Below, piece after piece: positions 8,211 to 16,635 of a stretch of 64,000 bases of DNA. The DNA comes from UBA6898 sp964463135 (lineage in GTDB: Bacteria > Nitrospirota > Thermodesulfovibrionia > Thermodesulfovibrionales > UBA6898). The stretch is from positions 56,685-120,684 of the forward strand of contig CAYXBA010000012.1 of the NCBI GenBank assembly GCA_964463135.1, read 5' to 3'. The notes below the pieces were generated by a model. It was not told where the DNA came from, ran no database searches, and saw only the letters and a program-made list of their open reading frames with translations. A program made the translations under genes and the position numbers. Every line of letters starts with the position of its first letter. The first letter of the stretch is position 1.

Positions 8211-9377
8211 ATGTTTGAGGAAGATATCAGGAAATTAAAGGAGCAGGGGCTCTTCAGGAAGATACTTGCCAGGGCTTCGGAACAGGGGCCGCTGATAACC
8301 ATAGGCGGAAAGAAGCTCATCAATTTTTCTTCAAACGACTACCTCGGGCTTGCGGAACATCCTGCGCTTGTCCGGGCTGCAGTTCAGGCAATGCAAAAAT
8401 ACGGGTTCGGTGCAGGGGCATCCCGGCTTCTTGCGGGCGGTACGCTCCTCCATGAGAAGCTTGAGAAGAGCGTGGCCGCATGGAAGGGGACTAATGCCGC
8501 ACGCATATTTAATTCGGGTCATGCAGCGAATATCGGCATTATCCCGGCATTGGCAGCAGAGGGCGATGTCATCTTCAGCGATGCTCTTAACCATGCGAGC
8601 CTTATTGACGGCTGCAGACTGAGCAGGGCAAAGACCGTTGTTTACCGGCATAAGGATATCAGGCACCTTCGATTGCTTATGAAGAACTGCAAGACCTCAG
8701 GCAGGAAGATCGTTGTCACCGATACGGTCTTCAGCATGGACGGGGATATCGCCCCATTACGCGAACTGTATGATCTCTGTAAATCCGTTGATGCATCCCG
8801 CATCAGACCTCACGCATTGCTTCTCTATCTTGACGATGCTCACGGCACAGGCGTGCTCGGCAAGGGCAAAGGCGCGCTTGCACACGTTGGCCTGATGCCG
8901 GAACCGTGGATCATACAGATGGGTACCTTTTCAAAGGCATTGGGGGCGTTCGGCGCTTTTGCTGTTGGGAGCGATGACGTCATCCAATGGCTCACGAACA
9001 GGGCACGCAGCCTGCTTTTTTCAACGGCCCTCCCGCCTGCAGTCATTGCTGCTGCCGGCGCGGCCGTTCAGCTGCTCGGAAAGGAGAGGCAGCGGGTAAG
9101 GGACCTCTGGTCAAACAGGGAATATCTGATGCAAGAGCTGGCTGCTGCAGGGTATGACAGCATATTGAGTGAGACACCGATCATTCCGATCAGGACCGCT
9201 TCCAATGAAGAGGCTGTGCGTCTGTCCCGGTTCCTCTTCGAGAACGGGGTCTATGTTCCTGCAGTCAGGCCGCCTGCAGTTAACGAGCCGAGGATAAGAA
9301 TAGTTGTGACCGCCTCCCATGAGAAAAAGCATCTGAAAAGACTGGTGGTACTTCTGAAGCAGGCGAAAAGAAGTTAA
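8211..9377 (+). CDS. bioF: 8-amino-7-oxononanoate synthase (biotin synthesis) or close AONS-family enzyme
   Basis: A PLP enzyme of about 388 residues. Visible motifs are SNDYLGLAEHP (about 41-51), GFGAGASRL with AGG after it, DALNHASLIDG, the D-A-H triad in LDDAHGTGVLG, and the PLP lysine in GTFSKALGAFGA (about K242). BioF condenses pimeloyl-ACP with L-alanine, releasing CO2. Other family members make 2-amino-3-ketobutyrate or aminolevulinate, but the length and motifs fit BioF best. No other bio gene is nearby. The ATG at 8211 is preferred over a TTG at 8205 because a -10 box ends at 8204. Confidence 0.85.
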   Translation: MFEEDIRKLKEQGLFRKILARASEQGPLITIGGKKLINFSSNDYLGLAEHPALVRAAVQAMQKYGFGAGASRLLAGGTLLHEKLEKSVAAWKGTNAARIFNSGHAANIGIIPALAAEGDVIFSDALNHASLIDGCRLSRAKTVVYRHKDIRHLRLLMKNCKTSGRKIVVTDTVFSMDGDIAPLRELYDLCKSVDASRIRPHALLLYLDDAHGTGVLGKGKGALAHVGLMPEPWIIQMGTFSKALGAFGAFAVGSDDVIQWLTNRARSLLFSTALPPAVIAAAGAAVQLLGKERQRVRDLWSNREYLMQELAAAGYDSILSETPIIPIRTASNEEAVRLSRFLFENGVYVPAVRPPAVNEPRIRIVVTASHEKKHLKRLVVLLKQAKRS

Positions 9378-9389
9378 TAGTGCGGCAGA

Positions 9390-10022
9390 TTAAGTTATAG
9401 GGATCGAAAAGGTGCAGTACGGGCTGCCTTGTCCCATGCACTGCTCCATGGATACATTGCGGTCCAGGAGTTCCCTGAAGAGCTGAAGCTCCTCAAGGCA
9501 GACCTCATTGAACTCGGTCGCCACTTTCCTGATAGGGCAGTTATAGGTCTTGAGTTTATAGTTGTCTCCCTCTTTTTCAAGATCAGCGAGGAATCCCTCT
9601 GACACCAGAAGATTCCTCAGGCCCTGCATGAGATCATCGATCCCGCTGAGACCTGACAGGGCCTCTTTTTTCTGCCGGAGAACTTTATCCCCCTGCCAGG
9701 CGAAGATCTTGTTTATTTTTTCTTGTCCGTCGTTCTTTTTGACTTCTTTCAGAATATCGAGGGCAAATTTGTCATAGGTCTTCGGGAAGAGATCGTCAGC
9801 AGATTCCGTAAGCATATAGACAAAGCCAGGTCGTCCGATGCCATGCTTTTTTGCGGTATAACTGACAAGGCCCTTCTTCTCGAGGGAAAGAAGGTGCTGC
9901 CTGATGCCCATGGGAGTGATGCTGATCTTCTTGCTCAGATCCTCAATGGTCATGCCTCCGTTCCTTTTCAGGAGCGTGATTATGTTCTGTCGCGTTGGGT
10001 TCTCGTCAACTTTTATCGGCAT
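9390..10022 (-). CDS. HTH transcriptional regulator with C-terminal four-cysteine (Fe-S-type) site
   Basis: This 210-residue protein has an N-terminal winged helix (TIEDLSKKISITPMGIRQHL, about 25-44, with a RPGFVY wing). The C-terminal domain carries C162, C175, C195 and C203, that is C-x12-C-x19-C-x7-C. The DeoR-type winged helix with C-terminal cysteines is the plan of SufR-like regulators that sense Fe-S clusters; calling it an Fe-S sensor is inference. It diverges from the rubrerythrin-like gene with a 195-base AT-rich gap between them, so it may control that gene and the fumarase behind it. Confidence 0.75.
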   Translation of the reverse strand: MPIKVDENPTRQNIITLLKRNGGMTIEDLSKKISITPMGIRQHLLSLEKKGLVSYTAKKHGIGRPGFVYMLTESADDLFPKTYDKFALDILKEVKKNDGQEKINKIFAWQGDKVLRQKKEALSGLSGIDDLMQGLRNLLVSEGFLADLEKEGDNYKLKTYNCPIRKVATEFNEVCLEELQLFRELLDRNVSMEQCMGQGSPYCTFSIPIT

Positions 10023-10217
10023 TTAAAAAAGTTAGCATAAAAAGATTATTCTGTAAATAACTATTTTAATACTTTGCAAATAATCTAATATAATTAATGG
10101 GTTCCCAATACGAATCGGCCTCTGACTTTGCCAAGGGCTTACATAATGACATTAATCTGGTATGATAATATTCACATTCTCTGAGAGAATATCCCTGCAT
10201 CAGCAAAGGAGTTTTCA

Positions 10218-10703
10218 ATGATAACTGGCAAGGAAGATCTGCTCAAGGCGCTTATTGAGGCCTATCTTATGGAAAAAAGCACGAACGAATTTTATACGCA
10301 TGCCTCTGAAAAGGCTGCAGATGTTTCTGCTAAAAAGATCTTCAATGACCTCTCCTTATGGGAGGAAAAACATATGGAGTTCATTCAGTTCCTGTATCAG
10401 TCACTGAATCAGGACAGGGACCTGCAGGGCTTTGAGGCTTTCAGCAGGAAGACGCCTGCTCCGGTGACCGAGGCGGGCATACCTGCGAAGGACCTGGAGA
10501 AAAAACTCGAAAGGCCTGCATTCAACGATGACAGAGGTGCCGTGACCCTTGCCCTTGAGATAGAAGGCAAGGCCTTTAATCTTTACCGCAAGCTCTCCGA
10601 GGGCGCCCCTGACACGAATGCCAAGGCAGTGTTCAAAGAGATGATGGAGCAGGAACTGCAGCACGTAGATTATCTGAAGAAGCTGAGGGACAGGCTTGCT
10701 TAA
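10218..10703 (+). CDS. Rubrerythrin-like ferritin-fold diiron protein
   Basis: A 161-residue four-helix protein. The E-x6-Y pattern at the N-terminus (LIEAYLMEKSTNEFYTHASE), EEKHMEF near 54, the second E near the EIEGKAFNLY helix and EQELQHVDYL at the C-terminus give the two E-x2-H ligand sets of the ferritin-like superfamily. No rubredoxin domain is present. Members reduce peroxide or store iron. AAAGGAG precedes the ATG. It overlaps the next gene by eight bases, so it is the first gene of a unit with the fumarase subunits, whose 4Fe-4S cluster is oxidant-sensitive. That makes a protective role plausible. Confidence 0.8.
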   Translation: MITGKEDLLKALIEAYLMEKSTNEFYTHASEKAADVSAKKIFNDLSLWEEKHMEFIQFLYQSLNQDRDLQGFEAFSRKTPAPVTEAGIPAKDLEKKLERPAFNDDRGAVTLALEIEGKAFNLYRKLSEGAPDTNAKAVFKEMMEQELQHVDYLKKLRDRLA

Positions 10704-11541
10704 ACTCCTTGATGGCATTGTAGAGCTGTATAAGAAAGTTGCTACATCTCTGCCTCCTGATGTCGAGGAGGCCCTCAAAGCTGCATTGCCTGCAGAGGCT
10801 GCAGGAACAACTGCGGCTTCATCTCTCTCGGTCATTCTTGAAAACATCAAACGGGCACGGGAGACCGCGCGTCCCATCTGTCAGGATACGGGCGTGCCTG
10901 TCTTCTACGCGAAGGTGCCCTTTGGCCTGAGCCAGAATGAACTGAAGCAGACCATTCTTGAGGCAACGCGCGAAGCAACACAGAAGGTGCCGCTGCGGCC
11001 CAATGCCGTTGATATCATTTCTGAAAAGAACTCAGGAGACAATACCGGCGAGGGCTTTCCGATCATCTATTTTGAGGAAACACCGAGCGGTTCGCTGATC
11101 ATTGACCTTATGCTCAAGGGCGGAGGTTGTGAGAATGCGGGCCAGACCTACAAGCTGCCTCTTGAGGAGCTTGGTGCCCAGCGCAATCTCGAAGGCGTAA
11201 GGAAATGTGTGCTTGATGCGATCCAGAAGGCCCAGGGCAGGGGCTGCCCTCCTTATATCGTGGGCGTCGGCATAGGAGCTGCCAAGGACCAGGTTGCAAG
11301 GCTTGCCAAAGAGCAGCTCATGAGAAAACTGAATGATGCAAATAAGATCGATGAACTTGCCCTGCTTGAGAAACAGCTTCTCAGCGAAATCAATGAGCTT
11401 GGCATCGGCACCATGGGACTCGGCGGAAGAAAGACAGCCCTCGGCGTCAAGATCGGCGTCAATCATCGTCATCCTGCATCCTATTTTGTCGATGTCTCAA
11501 TTGGCTGCTGGGCCATGAGAAGAGGCCGGCTGATATGGTAG
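10696..11541 (+). CDS. Class I fumarate hydratase, alpha subunit (TtdA-like)
   Basis: A 281-residue protein of the two-subunit class I fumarase/tartrate dehydratase family. Three cysteines sit where the 4Fe-4S ligands are expected: PICQDTG (C62), GGCENAG (C145) and GRGCPPY (C183). It hydrates fumarate to malate together with the beta subunit. The start is a TTG with GAGGG seven bases upstream; no in-frame ATG is near. It overlaps both neighbours, so ferritin-like protein, alpha and beta are translationally coupled. Tartrate dehydratase is the alternative, less likely without a tartrate context. Confidence 0.88.
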   Translation: MLKLLDGIVELYKKVATSLPPDVEEALKAALPAEAAGTTAASSLSVILENIKRARETARPICQDTGVPVFYAKVPFGLSQNELKQTILEATREATQKVPLRPNAVDIISEKNSGDNTGEGFPIIYFEETPSGSLIIDLMLKGGGCENAGQTYKLPLEELGAQRNLEGVRKCVLDAIQKAQGRGCPPYIVGVGIGAAKDQVARLAKEQLMRKLNDANKIDELALLEKQLLSEINELGIGTMGLGGRKTALGVKIGVNHRHPASYFVDVSIGCWAMRRGRLIW

Positions 11542-12131
11542 AGGGGAAAAGACTGGATCTTCCGCTTTCTGCTGCGGATGTGGCAGGTCTCAAGGCAGGA
11601 GATTTGGTCCTGCTTAACGGGACGCTTGTTACCGGCAGGGACCGGGTCCATAAATATCTTATTGAAAAGAGACCGAAAAAAGAGGACCTGCCTTTTGATC
11701 TCGCAGGCACGGTGCTGTATCACTGCGGACCGGTGATGAAAAAAACAGAGAACGGATACCAGGTCATTGCCGCAGGCCCGACAACGAGCATGCGGGTCGA
11801 AATGTATGAGGCAGATGTCATCAGACAATACGGGTTGAGCGGTGTCATGGGCAAGGGCGGCATGGGAGAGAAAACCCTCAAAGCTCTTCAGGAAGCAGGG
11901 TGCGTGTATCTCCAGACCATTGGGGGCGCAGCAGCGTATCTTGCGGACAGGATCGTGAGGACCATTGACTCATGGAAACTGGAAGAGTTCGGTCCGACCG
12001 AGGCCATGTGGATCTTCGAGGTAAAGGATTTTCCTGCCATTGTTACCATGGACAGCCATGGCAGCAGTACCCATAACGAGATAGAGGAAGCCTCCCTTCA
12101 GAAGTTCAGGCAGCTCCTGCAGTCAAAATGA
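11535..12131 (+). CDS. Class I fumarate hydratase, beta subunit (TtdB-like)
   Basis: A 198-residue swivelling domain with LLNGTLVTGRDRVHK (about 25-40), YHCGPV near 62, AAGPTTSMRVE near 79 and VMGKGGMG near 105, all typical of the fumarase C-terminal/TtdB family. It completes the active site of the alpha subunit encoded just upstream (7-base overlap). Separate alpha and beta genes are common in anaerobes and archaea, whereas enterobacteria use fused FumA. Its stop overlaps the next start (ATGA). Confidence 0.9.
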   Translation: MVEGKRLDLPLSAADVAGLKAGDLVLLNGTLVTGRDRVHKYLIEKRPKKEDLPFDLAGTVLYHCGPVMKKTENGYQVIAAGPTTSMRVEMYEADVIRQYGLSGVMGKGGMGEKTLKALQEAGCVYLQTIGGAAAYLADRIVRTIDSWKLEEFGPTEAMWIFEVKDFPAIVTMDSHGSSTHNEIEEASLQKFRQLLQSK

Positions 12132-13012
12132 TCTTCATCGCCGGTGCATCAGGATTTGCCGGCGGACACCTGACAGACTATCTTCTTTTAAAAGGCATTG
12201 CCGTGAAATGCCTTGCCCGCTCAAAAAGAACCATAACAGCTTTTGCAGAAAAAGGGGCAGAGGTCGTTCCCGGAGATATCACACAGCCCAGCTCTCTGCA
12301 GGGAGTCCTTCGTCCTGACGATATCGTCATCCACCTCGTCGGCATCATAGAGGAGAAGGGTGATGCCACGTTCCGGTCCATCCATGTCGAGGGCACAAAG
12401 AATCTCGTTAAGGAGGCGCAGCGTGCAGGGGTGAGGCATTTCTTTTATCAGTCGGCACTGGGTGCGGACAGGACCTCCTGGTCAGGGTATCTGAATACAA
12501 AGGCAGAGGCTGAGGAGATCGTCAAAGAGGGCGGCATGCCCTATACCATATTCCGTCCGTCCCTGATCATCGGTCCCTGGGACGGGTTCACAAAGAAGAT
12601 CATGGATATGCTGAAGTTCTCACCTGTCATACCGTTGCCCGGCGAGGGCAAGGCGAAATTTCAGCCGGTCTATGTCAGGGACTGGCTCACCTGCCTCGGC
12701 AAGGTCATTGAAGATCCGTCAACGTTCGTCGGGACCTTTGATATCGGAGGGGCTGAACATCTCACATACCGCCAGATCGTTGAGGGCCTGTCAAAGGCCA
12801 TGGGCCACCGGAGGCCGACCTTCAGCATACCTATGGGTTTTATGAAGCTCAGCGCCTCCATCCTTGAACGGTTTCTTCCTTCACCGCTGGTCACGACCGA
12901 CCAGCTTCGCCTGCTTGAACAGGACAATATATGCGAACTTGACGCGGTCAGAAAACAGTTCGGCTTCGAGCCAATGAAGTTTACCGATGCGCTGCGGGAG
13001 TTCATCCCGTAA
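12128..13012 (+). CDS. NAD(P)-binding SDR-type protein, NmrA/NDUFA9-like
   Basis: A 294-residue atypical short-chain dehydrogenase. The N-terminal IFIAGASGFAGGHL gives the G-x2-G-x2-G dinucleotide site. The usual Y-x3-K becomes YLNTKAEAEE near 121. The fold matches proteins related to the complex I assembly subunit NDUFA9 and to NmrA sugar-nucleotide epimerases. Substrate unknown. It starts within the stop of the fumarase beta gene, so it is the last gene of that unit. Confidence 0.75.
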   Translation: MIFIAGASGFAGGHLTDYLLLKGIAVKCLARSKRTITAFAEKGAEVVPGDITQPSSLQGVLRPDDIVIHLVGIIEEKGDATFRSIHVEGTKNLVKEAQRAGVRHFFYQSALGADRTSWSGYLNTKAEAEEIVKEGGMPYTIFRPSLIIGPWDGFTKKIMDMLKFSPVIPLPGEGKAKFQPVYVRDWLTCLGKVIEDPSTFVGTFDIGGAEHLTYRQIVEGLSKAMGHRRPTFSIPMGFMKLSASILERFLPSPLVTTDQLRLLEQDNICELDAVRKQFGFEPMKFTDALREFIP

Positions 13013-13190
13013 TATTTTTCTGTATCACTTCTGTTTTTTATCGTTTCCTACTGTCTGTCATGTCCCGGCTGTTACTGAATCCCACGATGAATAATTTTCT
13101 GAAAAATACACGATAAGGCTCATTTTTCTTTATAATTTCCTTATAAAAAGATTAAAATATGTAATTCCCGTTCGAGAAAGGAGCGCTTAC
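13013..13190. other. Leader region of metK
   Basis: 178 AT-rich bases with a -10-like TATAAT at 13131-13136 and a weak -35. I looked for a SAM riboswitch and saw no conserved core. AAAGGAG precedes the metK ATG. Confidence 0.45.
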
Positions 13191-14342
13191 ATGCCCAAAA
13201 AAGACTATTTCTTTACCTCAGAATCAGTAACAGAAGGCCATCCTGACAAGATAGCTGACCAGATATCGGACTCTGTCCTTGATGCGATCATTGCGCAGGA
13301 CCCGGTAGCCAGGGTTGCCTGCGAAACACTGGTAACGACCGGCCTTGCCTTTGTTGCGGGCGAGATATCGACATCCTGCTATGTGCATATCCCGGACATT
13401 GTCAGGGAGACGATAAAGAATATCGGTTATACACGCGCAAAATACGGCTTTGACTACGAGACCTGCTCGGTCATCACTTCCATTGACCAGCAGTCAGGCG
13501 ACATTGCCATGGGTGTTGACACCGGCGGCGCAGGAGACCAGGGACTTATGTTCGGCTTTGCCTGCAACGAGACGCCTGAGTTGATGCCGATGCCGATCAT
13601 GCTTGCACACAAGATCGCGATGAAGCTCTCTGAAGTGAGAAAACAGGACCTCCTCGGGTACCTCAGGCCGGACGGCAAATCACAGGTGACCATTGAGTAC
13701 AAGGACGGCAAGCCGTACCGTATCGACACGATCGTGGTCTCATCACAGCACAGTCCTGATGTGCATATGAAAGAGATGCGTGAGGACATCATCGAAAAGG
13801 TGATCAAGCCTGTTGTGCCGCATGAGCTGCTTGATGAGGAGACCGTGAAATACTATATCAACCCGACCGGCCGTTTTGTTGTGGGCGGGCCTATGGGCGA
13901 TACCGGTCTCACCGGAAGGAAGATCATTGTCGACAGCTACGGCGGCGTGGGCAGCCATGGCGGCGGCGCCTTCTCCGGCAAGGACCCCACGAAGGTCGAC
14001 CGTTCCGGCGCATACATCTCCCGGTATATCGCAAAGAATATTGTTGCAGCCGGCATTGCAGACCGGGTAGAGGTGCAGCTTGCCTATGCCATCGGCGTGC
14101 CTGAGCCGGTCTCGATCCTGGTCGATACCCATGAGACAGGCAAGATCGAAGAAGATAAGATCGCGAACCTTATCAGAAAGAACTTCAACCTTACGCCAAA
14201 GGGGATCATCGATCACCTGCAGCTGAGAAGGCCGATCTACAAGAAGACCGCTGCGTACGGCCACTTCGGCAAGACCGACCCTGATTTCACCTGGGAGAAA
14301 ACAGACAAGGCTGCAGCGCTGAAGAAAGAAGCAGGGCTGTAG
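13191..14342 (+). CDS. metK: S-adenosylmethionine synthetase
   Basis: A 383-residue protein of normal MetK length. It has TSESVTEGHPDKIADQISD at the start (His for catalysis), the GAGDQGLMFG hexapeptide near 115, and the GGGAFSGKDPTKVDRSGAY loop near 255. It makes SAM from methionine and ATP in the cytosol. It lies just before ahcY, so synthesis of SAM and removal of its by-product SAH are linked in position, but ahcY has its own riboswitch. Codon use here is like the rest of the genome, unlike ahcY. Confidence 0.97.
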   Translation: MPKKDYFFTSESVTEGHPDKIADQISDSVLDAIIAQDPVARVACETLVTTGLAFVAGEISTSCYVHIPDIVRETIKNIGYTRAKYGFDYETCSVITSIDQQSGDIAMGVDTGGAGDQGLMFGFACNETPELMPMPIMLAHKIAMKLSEVRKQDLLGYLRPDGKSQVTIEYKDGKPYRIDTIVVSSQHSPDVHMKEMREDIIEKVIKPVVPHELLDEETVKYYINPTGRFVVGGPMGDTGLTGRKIIVDSYGGVGSHGGGAFSGKDPTKVDRSGAYISRYIAKNIVAAGIADRVEVQLAYAIGVPEPVSILVDTHETGKIEEDKIANLIRKNFNLTPKGIIDHLQLRRPIYKKTAAYGHFGKTDPDFTWEKTDKAAALKKEAGL

Positions 14343-14354
14343 TAATGCGGAATG

Positions 14355-14389
14355 CGGATTTCGGCACGCGGAATAAAAGCCGAAATCCG
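14355..14389. repeat. Inverted repeat after metK
   Basis: An 11-bp perfect inverted repeat (14355-14365 with 14379-14389). No T-run follows, so a terminator role is uncertain. Confidence 0.55.
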
Positions 14390-14413
14390 GGATGCATTGC
14401 TGTGTGAAATTAT

Positions 14414-14437
14414 AGGGCAGCCCTGCGGGGCTGCCCT
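14414..14437 (+). terminator. Strong GC hairpin between metK and the SAH riboswitch
   Basis: A 10-bp perfect stem (14414-14423 with 14428-14437) closing a TGCG loop. It lacks a T-tract, so it may be a weak terminator or mRNA stabiliser. Confidence 0.5.
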
Positions 14438-14450
14438 CAATAGTGTGTGA

Positions 14451-14533
14451 CTCCGTCGAGGGGCGCTGCAGCAGTCACCGGAAGGTGCGTCTGTCAGGCT
14501 CGATGGAGTGGTTCAACAGAAACGGCGCCCATT
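14451..14533 (+). promoter_or_regulatory. SAH riboswitch controlling ahcY
   Basis: The 8-bp outer stem pairs 14453-14460 with 14500-14507. The core reads GGGCGCTGCAGC after it and CAGGCTCG before the closing strand, with a CACC-GGAA-GGTG hairpin inside. The pseudoknot pairs GGGCGC (14461-14466) with GCGCCC (14525-14530). This matches the known SAH-binding ahcY leader motif. Downstream, CCCATTC (14528-14534) can pair with GAATGGG (14543-14549), covering the Shine-Dalgarno; this hairpin and the pseudoknot share 14528-14530 and cannot form together. SAH binding should therefore free the ribosome site. Confidence 0.92.
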
Positions 14534-14558
14534 CAAAAAACCGAATGGGAGGAATATC

Positions 14559-15974
14559 ATGACTACTGCAGCAAAAGACTACGTTATCGCAGACATCAAA
14601 CTGGCTGATTGGGGCCGCAAAGAGATCAGGATCGCCGAGACCGAGATGCCCGGTCTCATGGCCATCCGCGAGGAATACGCCAGGAGCCAGCCCCTGAAAG
14701 GCGCGCGCATCACCGGCAGCCTGCACATGACGATCCAGACCGCCGTGCTGATCGAGACGCTGACCGCGCTCGGCGCGGAAGTGCGCTGGGCCTCATGCAA
14801 CATCTTCTCCACCCAGGACCACGCCGCCGCGGCCATCGCCAAGGACGGCATTGCTGTGTTCGCCGTCAAGGGCGAATCGCTCAAGGATTACTGGGATTAC
14901 ACGCACCGTATCTTTGAATGGCCGGACGGTGGCTATTCGAACATGATCCTCGATGATGGCGGAGACGCAACACTGCTGCTGCACCTGGGAGCGAAGGCTG
15001 AGAAGGACATCAAGGTGCTCGACAAACCGGACAGCGAGGAAGCCACGGTGCTGTTCGCCAGCATTAGGGAGAAGCTCAAGCAGGATTCGAAGTGGTATTC
15101 GACGCGTCTGGCGCAGATCAAGGGTGTCACGGAAGAGACCACCACGGGCGTGCATCGCCTCTACCAGATGCACGAGAAGGGCGAGCTCAGGATCCCTGCG
15201 ATCAACGTCAACGACTCGGTCACCAAGTCGAAGTTCGACAACCTCTACGGCTGCCGCGAATCGCTTGTGGATGGCATCAAGCGCGCCACCGACGTCATGA
15301 TCGCCGGCAAGGTCGCGCTGATCTGCGGTTACGGCGACGTCGGCAAGGGTTCGGCGCAGGCCATGCGTGCACTCTCGGCCCAGGTCTGGGTCACCGAGAT
15401 CGACCCGATCTGCGCGCTGCAGGCCGCGATGGAAGGCTACCGCGTGGTGACCATGGACTACGCGTGCGACAAGGCCGACATCTTCGTCACCTGCACCGGC
15501 AATGTTCATGTCATCGACCACGACCACATGGCGAAGATGAAGGATCAGGCCATCGTCTGCAACATCGGCCACTTCGACTCTGAGATCAACGTCGCCTCGC
15601 TCGAAAAGTACCAGTGGGAGGAGATCAAGCCGCAGGTTGACCACGTCATCTTCCCGGACGGCAAGAGGATCATTCTGCTGGCCAAGGGCCGCCTGGTTAA
15701 CCTCGGCTGCGGCACCGGCCACCCGAGCTACGTCATGTCGTCCTCCTTCGCCAACCAGACCATCGCGCAGATCGAGCTGTGGACCGAGGCGCAGAAGGGC
15801 AGCAACAGGTATCCGGTCGGCGTGTACACCCTGCCCAAGCACCTCGATGAAAAGGTGGCGCGTTTGCAGTTGAAGAAGCTTAACGCCCAGCTGACGACGC
15901 TCACCGATGCACAGGCCGCCTATATCGGTGTGCCGCTGAACGGACCATACAAGACCGAGCACTACCGCTATTAG
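14559..15974 (+). CDS. ahcY: S-adenosylhomocysteine hydrolase
   Basis: A 471-residue enzyme. It has GSLHMTIQTAVLIETL near 55, the CNIFSTQDHAAAA segment near 80, DGGDATLL near 133, NVNDSVTKSKFDN near 218 (catalytic Lys/Asp) and the NAD loop GYGDVGKGSA near 257. It ends KTEHYRY, the conserved C-terminus whose Lys and Tyr reach into the partner subunit. It splits SAH to adenosine and homocysteine using tightly bound NAD. The ATG at 14559 follows GGGAGG by six bases; an upstream in-frame ATG at 14508 lies inside the riboswitch and is not used. The gene is much GC-richer than its neighbours, with many GCG/CTG/CGC codons, suggesting transfer from a proteobacterium together with the riboswitch. Confidence 0.96.
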   Translation: MTTAAKDYVIADIKLADWGRKEIRIAETEMPGLMAIREEYARSQPLKGARITGSLHMTIQTAVLIETLTALGAEVRWASCNIFSTQDHAAAAIAKDGIAVFAVKGESLKDYWDYTHRIFEWPDGGYSNMILDDGGDATLLLHLGAKAEKDIKVLDKPDSEEATVLFASIREKLKQDSKWYSTRLAQIKGVTEETTTGVHRLYQMHEKGELRIPAINVNDSVTKSKFDNLYGCRESLVDGIKRATDVMIAGKVALICGYGDVGKGSAQAMRALSAQVWVTEIDPICALQAAMEGYRVVTMDYACDKADIFVTCTGNVHVIDHDHMAKMKDQAIVCNIGHFDSEINVASLEKYQWEEIKPQVDHVIFPDGKRIILLAKGRLVNLGCGTGHPSYVMSSSFANQTIAQIELWTEAQKGSNRYPVGVYTLPKHLDEKVARLQLKKLNAQLTTLTDAQAAYIGVPLNGPYKTEHYRY

Positions 15975-16000
15975 CCGGTAGTTATCAGCATAACCTTGCG

Positions 16001-16034
16001 GCGGGGATGGAATATATCCATCCCCGCTTGTCTT
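16001..16034 (+). terminator. Hairpin after ahcY
   Basis: An 11-bp stem (16001-16011 with 16017-16027) followed by a short T-rich stretch. Confidence 0.7.
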
Positions 16035-16050
16035 TCGGTTCTAATAATCA

Positions 16051-16089
16051 AAAAAGGCCGTATCCTTCAAACAGGGATACGGCTTTTTT
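16051..16089 (+). terminator. Second, strong terminator after ahcY
   Basis: A 9-bp stem GCCGTATCC/GGATACGGC flanked by A-run on the left and T-run on the right, so it can work in both directions. Confidence 0.88.
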
Positions 16090-16114
16090 ACGTCAAAGAA
16101 TAGATCTTCGTATC

Positions 16115-16150
16115 TTGTCCCCTTCAGAACCTCTATGGTAGTCTAAACAC
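16115..16150 (+). promoter_or_regulatory. Promoter of the MOSC gene (leaderless start)
   Basis: TTGTCC at 16115-16120, 18-base spacer with TG at 16136-16137, TAGTCT at 16139-16144, six bases, then ATG at 16151. No Shine-Dalgarno. Confidence 0.5.
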
Positions 16151-16597
16151 ATGTCTGCCAAAGTAGTTTCGATCAATATCAGCGAGAAGAAAGGGATGCG
16201 GAAGAAGCCTGTTGAAGAGGCCGTGATCCGCACCAACTATGGCATCGAAGGCGATGCCCATTCTTCATCTGAATGGCACAGGCAGGTCAGTCTCCTTGCA
16301 ACTGAAAGCATCAAGAAGATGCAGGATATGGGCCTGGACGTCAAGGCCGGAGACTTTGCAGAGAATATAACCACCGAAGGTATTGACCTTGTTTCCCTTC
16401 CCATAGGAACACGCCTGAAGATCGGTCAGGAGATCATCGGTGAGGTGAGTCAGATCGGCAAGGAATGCCATACCCGCTGTGCGATCTACTACCAGGCAGG
16501 AGACTGCGTCATGCCGAAAGAAGGCATCTTTATCAAGGTCATCAATGGCGGCACTGTCAAGGTAGGTGATCCTGTCCAGGTAGGAAGTAAGCAGTAG
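16151..16597 (+). CDS. MOSC-domain protein (molybdenum cofactor related)
   Basis: A 148-residue stand-alone MOSC domain. The diagnostic region is IGKECHTRCAIYYQAGDC near 98-115, with the conserved Cys expected to handle sulphur or the pterin cofactor, followed by GIFIKVINGG. MOSC domains occur in MocO sulphurases and YiiM/YuaD proteins. It lies 38 bases before mogA and shares its direction, a common pairing that supports a role in molybdenum/tungsten cofactor modification. The AOR locus at 51 kb would need such a cofactor. Confidence 0.85.
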   Translation: MSAKVVSINISEKKGMRKKPVEEAVIRTNYGIEGDAHSSSEWHRQVSLLATESIKKMQDMGLDVKAGDFAENITTEGIDLVSLPIGTRLKIGQEIIGEVSQIGKECHTRCAIYYQAGDCVMPKEGIFIKVINGGTVKVGDPVQVGSKQ

Positions 16598-16635
16598 GCA
16601 GAATGTGCTGCCTGTTTCTTTGCGAGCTATGAACC

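Noticed and set aside
13013..13190. SAM riboswitch before metK
   Set aside because: No conserved SAM-binding core or terminator-type hairpin could be found.
14508..14558. Upstream in-frame ATG for ahcY
   Set aside because: It lies inside the SAH riboswitch and has no Shine-Dalgarno; ATG 14559 fits the family N-terminus.
14793..15962. Long open frame of 389 codons antisense to ahcY
   Set aside because: It arises from the high GC and codon bias of ahcY; it has no start signal and no family motif.
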